Part shown: positions 1 to 6,397 of the stretch, one piece after another
Layout of the letters: each line of letters starts with the position of its first letter
Position numbering within the stretch: the stretch's first letter is position 1
From: Coemansia sp. RSA 922
Taxonomy: Eukaryota; Kickxellomycota; Kickxellomycetes; Kickxellales; Kickxellaceae
Direction: 5' to 3'
Length of the DNA stretch: 10,092 nt
NCBI GenBank assembly: GCA_027577415.1
Contig: JANBQS010000951.1
Coordinates: 1 to 10,092 of the forward strand
Notes under the pieces: model-generated
What the model was told of the DNA's origin: nothing
Databases searched by the model: none
What the model saw: the letters and a program-made list of their open reading frames with translations, nothing else
Translations under genes and position numbers: made by a program

Positions 1-1931
1 CTAGTCCCCTGTAGTACATACTCCTGGTCCATGGACAGATACGGGTACCCGTTGAGATGGATGATGCCCTCAAAGTAGCCGTCCTTTTCCAGGGCCTCAG
101 CGACGGATTTGCTGACCGTAACAGCGATCATGATAGGCAAGACGTAAATCAGCGCGCCAGTCAGCTCAAACATTATCACAACGACGGTCACTGTCATTCG
201 CGTAGTCGCCGCAAGCATTGAGGCTGCGCCGACTAGAGCATAGACGCCAGGCGTGATACAGGGAACGTCGGGCTTACATGCGCTAAACAGCCGCCATGTC
301 GGGTGAGCCTCATACAGAGTCTGCACAACCATGCCAAACGCGCGTCCAATACTGGCTCCAGCAGCCATCGACGGCAGAAACATGCCTGCGGGCACAGCCA
401 AACCGCTAGCCACTGAAGTCAGAGCCACGCGAATAATCGAAGTCAACACCAATGACACAATATTGCCAGCGCGATCGCGGCGACTGCACAGTCCGTCGGT
501 GTCTTGGCTATGGCACTCGGTAAACAAATTAGACACCAGTGTCACAGTATCAGCGCGCAGGTAAACACTGAGATAGCTGATCGCAGCCGTGACCAGGGCG
601 ACAACAACGACCTCGCCGCGCGCAAAGTTCTTTAGCATTGACCGCTGCCGATACTCCATCAGGTACATAGTCAGTCTGTTTTGCAGAGTACCCGCCAGCC
701 CGCTGATAACTCCAATAAGGACAAAGAACCACAGCTCAAACAGATCCCACGTACGGTCATAAGTGACTTGGAACGGCACGAGCTTTCCGTTGCGAAACGG
801 GTTAAAGAACTTTAGCGTCACCGCGGCCACCGCTGCACAAAACAGGCTCCGCCACATTGTCTTGGCTGGAAAGTAGTAGGATACTTGCTCCAAACTGAAC
901 AAGACGCCGGCAATAGGAGATCCAAACGCAACCGAGATGCCAGCCGCCGACGCCGCCGACAAGAGCTCACGGCGCTCGACTTCATTGCGCTTGACCCGTT
1001 TGAAGGCACGGGCAAAGACGTTTGAGCAGCAGCAGGCAATGTGCACCATAGCTCCCTCTTTGCCCAAGCTGAGCCCCGACGCAACCGACAATACGATGCC
1101 TACACACTTGATACACAGTGTGCGCAATCCGAGGAACTTGCGCATCATAAACCCGCTCATAATAGTCTTGATCTCGGCAATGCCTTGCCCCGCCGCATAG
1201 GGTGCATACTCCGTCACCAAATAGGTGCTCATGGCGGCAAACAAAATAGCGTCCAGCATAAACACCATATACTGAAGCAGCCACTCGACCCACCTCCAGC
1301 GAGTATGCAAGTGATCGCTCCACATTACCCAGTCCAAGCACACGTCGTCGGCATTCCAGCAGCAAAACCGTCGGTTGAGATAGAATCCCGTTCGGCAGTG
1401 CCCGTGCTTAATATCTATGAGCCATTGCGACGATACGGATATACAGGTGGCAATGAGGCCCATGGCAAACCCAACCGCCAGCAATATAAGCCAGGGCTTT
1501 GACGTGTCTGCTAGCATCTCCAGCTTGCCCAGCCTTCCCTTTCTACGTGCTCGTGCTCTCAAGTCGCTCTTGTAGTGGCGCGCCTTTGTGTTGTCGTAGA
1601 TCCAGTCGATAGTCGAAAAGTCCTGGTACTTTGCTCGCTGCAATGGCCCGTTGTACAGCCACCCAGTGATAGCATCCATGTCTGAGCCACTGCTCTGCTG
1701 GATAAGCATCTCTTGCGAGGAACGGATACGTCGCATTGGCACAATCGAGTGTCCGCTGCCAAAGTCCTCAAAGTACGGTATGTCGTCGCTGTCATACCCA
1801 CTCTCTTCGCTGCCCGACTGTCGGTCGTCGGAGCTGTGTTGGCGGTCTCTAGGTGCACCAGAGACGGGTGCAGACGCCGACCTGCTATTGTTATCGCCAG
1901 TCGACATTTTTTGTGCTGAGGCCCGAGGCAT
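1..1931 (-). CDS. CLC-type chloride transporter (Gef1/ClC-5-like), partial at its C-terminus
   Basis: This is a voltage-gated chloride channel/exchanger family membrane protein. Fungal members (yeast Gef1) act in Golgi, endosomal or vacuolar membranes and supply counter-ion for acidification; that role is inferred here. The frame is open for 643 codons without an intron and runs off the left edge just after the last membrane helix, so the CBS domains are outside the window. Residues 1-144 form a polar, acidic cytosolic tail that ends with the ClC-5-like stretch DFSTIDWIYD. Helix B begins near residue 145. Family motifs follow: GQGIAEIKTIMSG (248-260), GKEGAMVH (290-297), GVLFSLEQVSYYFP (342-355) and GMFLP (516-520), then FELTG and LNGYPYL. 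The start at 1931 is the first ATG after an in-frame TAA; a second in-frame ATG lies at 1907. Gating Glu292 is present, but the proton glutamate is Gln349, the central Ser is Gln249 and the central Tyr is Phe620. The gene is divergent from the methylesterase gene. Confidence 0.95.
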   Translation of the reverse strand, partial: MPRASAQKMSTGDNNSRSASAPVSGAPRDRQHSSDDRQSGSEESGYDSDDIPYFEDFGSGHSIVPMRRIRSSQEMLIQQSSGSDMDAITGWLYNGPLQRAKYQDFSTIDWIYDNTKARHYKSDLRARARRKGRLGKLEMLADTSKPWLILLAVGFAMGLIATCISVSSQWLIDIKHGHCRTGFYLNRRFCCWNADDVCLDWVMWSDHLHTRWRWVEWLLQYMVFMLDAILFAAMSTYLVTEYAPYAAGQGIAEIKTIMSGFMMRKFLGLRTLCIKCVGIVLSVASGLSLGKEGAMVHIACCCSNVFARAFKRVKRNEVERRELLSAASAAGISVAFGSPIAGVLFSLEQVSYYFPAKTMWRSLFCAAVAAVTLKFFNPFRNGKLVPFQVTYDRTWDLFELWFFVLIGVISGLAGTLQNRLTMYLMEYRQRSMLKNFARGEVVVVALVTAAISYLSVYLRADTVTLVSNLFTECHSQDTDGLCSRRDRAGNIVSLVLTSIIRVALTSVASGLAVPAGMFLPSMAAGASIGRAFGMVVQTLYEAHPTWRLFSACKPDVPCITPGVYALVGAASMLAATTRMTVTVVVIMFELTGALIYVLPIMIAVTVSKSVAEALEKDGYFEGIIHLNGYPYLSMDQEYVLQGT

Positions 1932-2168
1932 TGTCCTCAATGTTTACAGTGTACAAGAACAGCTCAGCACAGTTGGCTCATAGAAAGAGTCGCAAACCGG
2001 GTGATGTGCAAAAAATAAAACAAGAGCCAAATGCAAAACCACTAATAAAAGAGAAAAAGACGAATTTGTAAACTGAGGAGAGCAAAGAGGCCGAGGCGAC
2101 TACAGGACCACTTCAGACTCTCACCTTTGTTCCCTGAATATAGTCAAATTTCGTTTATTTTTCGATAC
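1932..2168. promoter_or_regulatory. Shared divergent promoter region between the CLC and methylesterase genes
   Basis: This 237-bp gap separates the two divergent start codons and must hold the core promoters of both genes unless transcripts overlap. It contains A-rich tracts (about 2009-2060). A forkhead-like TGTTTAC (1941-1947) lies ten bases upstream of the CLC start, so it would fall in that gene's leader rather than in its core promoter. No clear TATA box is visible for either gene. Control by either short motif is not shown by the sequence. Confidence 0.6.
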
Positions 2169-3173
2169 ATGGATCTCCGCCAACACATTTTCAAGGCGCG
2201 CAACATACCGCTCCCGCCATTAGAGTCGGCCGCTGACGATGCCGAGCAATTCACGCCCTTGGAATGGTCCAGCTACTTTGAAAGTCGGCAAGAACTAGTC
2301 GTAGGCGACACCACGTTTAACGTGTACTGCAGCGGGCTCTCCAACACTGGCCCCATCTTTGTACTCCACCATGGCGCTGGGCACTCAGGGCTGACGTTTG
2401 GCCTTGTAGCCAGACACATACTCAGCAACCGCTCCTCTGGCTTTACAGTCGTAGCGCCTGATGCACGAGATCATGGCAACACCGCTGGCGCTAACCAAGA
2501 AGACCTGAGCCTCGAGCGCTTGGTAGATGACTTTGTCGGTGTTATACAGAGTATGTTTCCCAACAACACTCGAGACATGGTTCTAGTCGGTCACAGCATG
2601 GGTGGCGCCGTAGTAGCGCACGCAGCCGCGTCAAAGCGACTAGGCAATGTAACTGGACTGATTCTAATCGACATAGTCGAAGGTTCCGCCATGGACTCGC
2701 TATCGTCGATTCCGACGTTTATTCACGCACGACCAAAGTCGTTTACGTCTGTCGAGAGCGCAATCAAGTGGCATATCGAGTCAGGTGCCATCCAAAGCAC
2801 TGAATCTGCCCGACTCTCCGTACCAACCCTGATCGTGCCGACAACCCGCGAAGATGGCAGTATTGCATGGACATGGCGAACACAATTGCTGCCAACTGAG
2901 AAGTATTGGCATGGCTGGTACTCTGGCCTGTCAAAGACTTTTATATCAGCACCGACTGCCAAGTTATTGGTACTTGCAGGCACAGATCGGTTGGATAAGG
3001 AGCTGCTTATTGCACAAATGCAAGGCAGGTTCCAGCTCGAACTTTTACCAGCTGCCGGCCATACCATCCAAGAAGATCTTCCTAATCGTGTTGGAGATGC
3101 TCTTGTTTCTTTTTGGAGGCGCAATCAGCGAGCAAACATTCCAGTACGGCGGCCCGACTCCCAGCTGCCCTAG
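2169..3173 (+). CDS. PPE1: Protein phosphatase methylesterase 1 (PP2A demethylase)
   Basis: This alpha/beta-hydrolase removes the carboxyl methyl ester from the C-terminal leucine of the PP2A catalytic subunit, and so controls PP2A holoenzyme assembly. It is 334 residues with no intron, slightly shorter than human PPME1 (386). The N-terminal segment FTPLEWSSYFES is typical of the family. The oxyanion region is VLHHGAGHSGLTF. The nucleophile is Ser143 in GHSMGG. The acid is Asp168 in LIDIVEGSAMD, exactly 25 residues later, as for Ser156 and Asp181 in the human enzyme. The base is His298 in AGHTIQED. The stretches TEKYWHGWYSGLS and LAGTDRLDKELLIAQMQG are also strongly PPME1-like. The ATG at 2169 is the first in this frame; upstream in-frame sequence to 2127 opens only with TTG. 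The full triad indicates an active enzyme. The C-terminal tail (RRNQRANIPVRRPDSQLP) is basic and has no recognised function. Confidence 0.96.
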   Translation: MDLRQHIFKARNIPLPPLESAADDAEQFTPLEWSSYFESRQELVVGDTTFNVYCSGLSNTGPIFVLHHGAGHSGLTFGLVARHILSNRSSGFTVVAPDARDHGNTAGANQEDLSLERLVDDFVGVIQSMFPNNTRDMVLVGHSMGGAVVAHAAASKRLGNVTGLILIDIVEGSAMDSLSSIPTFIHARPKSFTSVESAIKWHIESGAIQSTESARLSVPTLIVPTTREDGSIAWTWRTQLLPTEKYWHGWYSGLSKTFISAPTAKLLVLAGTDRLDKELLIAQMQGRFQLELLPAAGHTIQEDLPNRVGDALVSFWRRNQRANIPVRRPDSQLP

Positions 3174-3500
3174 GCTTGTAGCTTTGCAAGTATGTTTTTT
3201 GATATTGGACATGTAGTTTAAAGTCGCCTATGGTCTTTGGAAATTTCTAGTAGAACAAATGGTTTCTCACTCCCAAAAATATCGCTTTTTGCCTTTTTTT
3301 TCTCCGCATGAGGCAGTGGAGTCTCTTGAAACTCGGCTTGAATCTGATGCAGTTGGAAACGGCTTTTAGGAAATGTCATCCTGAAGCATACCAATGTGAG
3401 ATGTTGTTAATAGCCCTCAACGTGTTCTAACTTGCTCATGGAGATGGAGGCACTGCACCCACTGCTGATCCTGCCGACAGTCGTTGAGCTTGAGGCTAGA

Positions 3501-3519
3501 CTTTGGCAAATGGCCAAAG
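3501..3519. repeat. Short perfect inverted repeat
   Basis: CTTTGGC (3501-3507) and GCCAAAG (3513-3519) are exact reverse complements around a five-base centre. The core TTGGC-N5-GCCAA has the form of a site for a dimeric DNA-binding protein. It could also be a chance hairpin; nothing ties it to a known fungal regulator. Confidence 0.4.
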
Positions 3520-3590
3520 GAAGTTCTTTTGTTTATTTGTCTTGAAATTTTTCAAAGTAAAAAATAGTGCCAAAAAGGCTTTTGCCTGCT

Positions 3591-3711
3591 CCAATCATTT
3601 GTCTTCATCCTACTTGCCAATCTGTGCTGAAACAGCAAAATTGGCTGTTTTTGGCTGTTCTGGCTGCAGTTGGTAAAGTCTACAATAGATTGAAAACTCC
3701 CTCTATCCAAT
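3591..3711. promoter_or_regulatory. Cluster of CCAAT boxes with short tandem decamers
   Basis: CCAAT occurs at 3591-3595, 3617-3621 and 3707-3711, and as ATTGG at 3640-3644, giving four copies in about 120 bp. The HAP/NF-Y complex is the known fungal CCAAT-binding factor. TGGCTG repeats at 3642, 3652 and 3661, forming near-tandem units of about ten bases. The cluster lies about 380-500 bp upstream of the small gene at 4094. Function is inferred from motif density only. Confidence 0.4.
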
Positions 3712-3880
3712 CATCTTGTAGGAAAGGGTTTTTCTCAGCTGTCCAAATGACGTATTGCCTCTTTAAAGAAAGAGCGCCAAAGAACATTTGCTTGCTTTGA
3801 CAGCTTTCACACTATGCAACAATTCTCTTTCTTCTTCTTCATGGCAAACTGCATTTACAAGCAGGAATACTTTGAAAGCA

Positions 3881-3888
3881 TGACGTCA
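3881..3888. promoter_or_regulatory. ATF/CREB-type palindrome TGACGTCA
   Basis: This is a perfect eight-base CRE palindrome, the consensus site for ATF/CREB-class bZIP factors. It lies about 90 bp upstream of the TATA box at 3980, a plausible position for an activator or repressor site of the small gene. Chance occurrence of this octamer in the window is possible but not high. Confidence 0.5.
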
Positions 3889-3914
3889 GTTTTTCAAGTC
3901 TTGCTCTCTGATTG

Positions 3915-3928
3915 CCCCTCCTCCCAAT
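3915..3928. promoter_or_regulatory. CCCCT (STRE-like) element next to a CCAAT box
   Basis: CCCCT (3915-3919) matches the Msn2/Msn4-type stress response element, and CCAAT follows at 3924-3928. Both lie 50-65 bp upstream of the TATA box. The CCCCT pentamer is short and is meaningful only in this promoter context. Confidence 0.35.
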
Positions 3929-3979
3929 TATTCGCATTTTCAAACTGAATTGCTGGAGGGCTTGCTTGAGCTCGCCTGG

Positions 3980-3988
3980 TATAAAAAG
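3980..3988 (+). promoter_or_regulatory. TATA box of the small gene
   Basis: TATAAAAAG is a near-ideal TATA box. It lies 114 bp upstream of the ATG at 4094, and the intervening DNA is pyrimidine-rich, as in many fungal leaders. Transcription would start about 30 or more bases downstream, giving a leader of roughly 80 bases. It is the clearest TATA box noticed in the window. Confidence 0.65.
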
Positions 3989-4093
3989 AGCACCCTTCCT
4001 GCTATTTTTTTTATCCAACAAACATTTCTTCATCACATCCACTACTCTCCACTTGTTTTTTTTTTGGCACCTATTTCTGTAAACTGCTATACC

Positions 4094-4486
4094 ATGGTTA
4101 AAGCTACTGTTTGGGAACTTAACCGCTCCAGGGAAATTTCTAAATTTATTGATGGCAACAAACATGCCTATATCATAGCGTCGTATAATACTGCTGCATT
4201 AAATAAACTAAAGAATGTTGAGTATTCGGGTGAAGCAGTCACTGTTGCTCTGGTTGATATAAGCTCTAAACGTTCTAATCTTGGCGGACTGGTCCAGGAT
4301 AATGACATAATAGTTCAATACTTTGAAGAGGGAGTGCGTAAACAAATTAGTGATAATAGTGCTTTGGAATACTTAAAAGAAGCCCGTGCCCAACTTACTG
4401 ATTGCAAACTATACTGTGATAATCAAACTCACGATGGACTGGATAGATTCGCCAACGTAGCTACGTGGTTTCTTCTGAGCGTATAG
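4094..4486 (+). CDS. Small protein with a thioredoxin-like layout but no CxxC motif
   Basis: The product is 130 residues with no signal peptide or clear membrane segment, so probably cytosolic or nuclear. I do not recognise a named family. Its order of segments matches thioredoxin: an N-terminal helix region, strand HAYIIASYN (24-32), strand VTVALVDIS, a helix, strand IIVQYFEEG (the position of the cis-proline strand and following turn), then helix ALEYLKEARAQL and an extra C-terminal tail. The catalytic WCxxC is absent, the cis-proline position reads DND, and the only cysteines are late, in DCKLYC. If the fold guess is right, it is not a redox enzyme. The ATG at 4094 lies in a strong context (ACCATGG), and no other in-frame ATG lies upstream after the TATA box. 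Third codon positions are GC in about a third of codons by hand count, clearly lower than in the neighbouring genes. It is convergent with the DUF4246 gene. The gene call is good; the fold is a low-to-moderate inference. Confidence 0.75.
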   Translation: MVKATVWELNRSREISKFIDGNKHAYIIASYNTAALNKLKNVEYSGEAVTVALVDISSKRSNLGGLVQDNDIIVQYFEEGVRKQISDNSALEYLKEARAQLTDCKLYCDNQTHDGLDRFANVATWFLLSV

Positions 4487-4675
4487 GCTGTCACCACTAA
4501 TAATTGAGATTGGACATGTAGATCCATCTCTCTCTGGTAGGTTTTGCCTCTTTCTGACTGGCACTGCTTATCAGAGCATGCTTACTGGCATCACTAGAAT
4601 AATTTATTTAGCTGTAGACAATAGGCAATACTCAAGAACATAACAAAGTTTTAAAAACCCCCCCCACTCACCGCA
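4487..4675. other. Convergent 3' intergenic region
   Basis: This gap lies between the stop codons of the small plus-strand gene and the minus-strand DUF4246 gene, so it should hold both 3' ends. It contains an AT-rich stretch (about 4590-4612) and a run of eight C (4658-4665). The 13-mer ATTGGACATGTAG at 4509-4521 is repeated at 3204-3216, downstream of the methylesterase gene. No gene is seen. Confidence 0.5.
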
Positions 4676-6397
4676 TTAATACAGTGTACCAACAGGATCG
4701 AAATTCGTTTCGAAATTATGATACGAGATATCGGCAACACGTTGCTCGTATTGAGTTGTCATATCCTGACGGATATTCTTGGCATCCTTCAAAGAAATAG
4801 GAAAATCGACCTTGTCCATGATACTATCCACAATTAAGTGAGGCAAACTGCAAAGCGGCTCAGACGACAGCACGTCCTCCATCCACCAATCTTGCTGCTG
4901 CGGCGGCACAATCTCAGTCGACGGAATGCGCGTACTCGGATCCACGATATATAAAGTAAGCATCTTGCAATGTCCGGGCTTGGTCGAATCCTCCAGCCTA
5001 AGCTCTGACATCAAGTGCTGATAGGTACTGGGAAACACTAGGCACTGTCCATCTTTAATATCGACATTTCCAACCTCCTGTGACAAGTAGTACTCATCAT
5101 CAACTAAATCTGCATCCAACCCGTATACCTTGACCATCGAAGGATTGTCATGACAGTCATCTGCCTCGAAATCCCAGTAGCTAAGGGCCTCGCGGAACTG
5201 CAAACTACTTGAAGAAATATTTGCTACATCGTAAAAGTATACGCAGGTGGCAACAATGCGCTCGTTGGCCAAACCCGCCAGCCTCCAGACCTTATCGCTG
5301 TACTCAGGGTTCTCTGGAGTTAGCTCGACGTTAGACATTTTGACTATAGTCTGTAGACGCCGACCACGAATACAGTAAGGGCTAACGGGGCGCGCAGGCT
5401 TAACAAACGGCTCAGGCTGCGGGGGCACAAACTCTGCTTCCTCTTTCCACCGATCGCAGCCACCACTGAATTTGTCGGGCTTAGGTTTATCGCTTTTGTA
5501 GTATTTAGACGCATCAGGTTTCACTCGTGGCTGGCGCGGATACACGAGATCAGTGACTACCTGCTCCAGCAACGGGAGGAACTTTGAGAACACACTGGCG
5601 ATAATCGGATAGAGCGCTGCGTGCTTGACAGGGTGCAGGTTGTTGATGTAAGACTCGATAGTGACAGTGCCATTATCGTCAACGCGAAACTCAGACGGCA
5701 GCCAGCAGAACTTCTCCGAATAACATGTTTCGAGACAGCCCCTAAAGGTCGGAATATAGTAGCCCGACCCGCTGTCTTCTGTACCGCCTAGAGCCTGACG
5801 CCACTTCTCAAGCGATCCAGGAAACTCTCTCGCCACATTTAGAGTAAGCGCCGCCTGTGGCGACGTACTAGACTGGCGACACAGCCATGAACGGCTATAG
5901 ATCAGCGGGTATAGCGATAGGTCAATCAGATTGAGCACGCGGGACTGACCTTCGGGGTACCAGTCTTTCTGGCGGTCAGGCACGCCCTCGAGAATAGCTG
6001 CATAGTCCTTGAGCTTGTTTGTAGTCTCGGCGTCAATAAGCGTATTCGAGCACCACACGCCGTCTGCTGCGCTGAGCTTGGCACTGCAGTCTGGCGAGTG
6101 AAGCGACGAGTAATATGCCAGTTCATCCATCACATATTCAAACTCGACATCAGTCAGCTCTTGAGCTTTGGCCTGGGCAGCCCAGCTGGCGCGAGTCTCT
6201 GCGTCATTAAGTGTCTCGATCCAGTCAGGCTCGGTGCGTATGTCTCTGCTCATCTGACGCATACGCCTTTCGGAGAGCGTGTTAATTGGTTCGGGTTCGC
6301 AGTGGAATATGGCGCAAGGTGGGAAAAGACCCTTGATGCGCTCCTCCAGAGTCGCGGAAGGAGAAATGGTAATAGCAGAGCGGCGGAGCTCGTCCAT
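4676..6397 (-). CDS. DUF4246 family protein, probable catalytically dead 2OG-oxygenase-like member
   Basis: This 573-residue intact protein belongs to DUF4246, a mainly fungal family of unknown role. Diagnostic stretches are FCWLPSEFRVDDNGTVTIES and INNLHPVKHAALYPI (about 227-270), PEPFVKPARPVSP with RGRRLQTIVK (about 328-352), NVELTPENPEYSDKVW (up to Trp371), NERIVATCVYFYDVANI, KPGHCKML and DPSTRIPSTEIVPPQQQDWW (about 487-506). As I recall it, the family consensus reads WHVEG, YQHR and KPGHRK, which look like the H-x-E, H and R of a 2-oxoglutarate/Fe(II) oxygenase. Here these read WRLAG (371-375), YQHLM (His461) and GHCK (Cys477), so two metal ligands and the probable 2OG-binding Arg are replaced. 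The frame and length look normal, so this is a divergent protein rather than a decayed gene. The start is the ATG at 6397. The F-box-like gene lies 238 bp upstream on the same strand. The DUF4246 call is firm; loss of catalysis is inferred. Confidence 0.92.
   Translation of the reverse strand: MDELRRSAITISPSATLEERIKGLFPPCAIFHCEPEPINTLSERRMRQMSRDIRTEPDWIETLNDAETRASWAAQAKAQELTDVEFEYVMDELAYYSSLHSPDCSAKLSAADGVWCSNTLIDAETTNKLKDYAAILEGVPDRQKDWYPEGQSRVLNLIDLSLYPLIYSRSWLCRQSSTSPQAALTLNVAREFPGSLEKWRQALGGTEDSGSGYYIPTFRGCLETCYSEKFCWLPSEFRVDDNGTVTIESYINNLHPVKHAALYPIIASVFSKFLPLLEQVVTDLVYPRQPRVKPDASKYYKSDKPKPDKFSGGCDRWKEEAEFVPPQPEPFVKPARPVSPYCIRGRRLQTIVKMSNVELTPENPEYSDKVWRLAGLANERIVATCVYFYDVANISSSSLQFREALSYWDFEADDCHDNPSMVKVYGLDADLVDDEYYLSQEVGNVDIKDGQCLVFPSTYQHLMSELRLEDSTKPGHCKMLTLYIVDPSTRIPSTEIVPPQQQDWWMEDVLSSEPLCSLPHLIVDSIMDKVDFPISLKDAKNIRQDMTTQYEQRVADISYHNFETNFDPVGTLY

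Larger units (their letters stand above)
3174..4093. other. Long AT-richer intergenic region upstream of the small gene
   Basis: This 920-bp gap lies between the methylesterase stop and the next start; the other intergenic gaps are about 190-245 bp. The first part should hold the methylesterase 3' end, with poly-T near 3291-3301. The later part carries CCAAT boxes, TGACGTCA, CCCCT and a TATA box, which suit a regulated promoter. Short ATG frames occur at 3438-3545 and 3841-3948 (35 codons each), but neither resembles a known protein. I saw no tRNA or conserved RNA and no mobile-element ends. A decayed gene cannot be excluded. Confidence 0.6.

Noticed and set aside
1041..1502. Open frame of 153 codons on the plus strand
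   Set aside because: It is antisense to the CLC membrane domain, whose reading frame is continuous and highly conserved there.
2127..2168. N-terminal extension of the methylesterase by 14 codons
   Set aside because: The extension opens with TTG and has no ATG. The ATG at 2169 gives a normal PPME1-like N-terminus.
3438..3545. Possible 35-residue protein (starts MEMEALHPLL)
   Set aside because: It has a usable ATG but no recognisable similarity or conserved pattern, and ATG frames of this length are expected by chance.
3567..3800. Open frame of 77 codons on the plus strand
   Set aside because: It opens with GTG rather than ATG, its composition is not protein-like, and it runs through the CCAAT cluster.
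3841..3948. Possible 35-residue protein after a CT-rich tract (starts MANCIYKQEY)
   Set aside because: The CTTCTTCTTC-ATGG context is attractive, but the frame overlaps the TGACGTCA and CCCCT elements upstream of the TATA box and has no similarity I recognise.
3950..4093. N-terminal extension of the small protein by 48 codons
   Set aside because: It opens with TTG and spans the TATA box, so it lies largely upstream of the expected transcript.
3839..4165. Open frame of 108 codons on the minus strand
   Set aside because: It runs antisense through the promoter, TATA box and start of the small gene, with no recognisable domain.
4658..4665. Run of eight C in the convergent gap
   Set aside because: It is a simple homopolymer with no supporting structure. 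Its length may also be affected by sequencing error.
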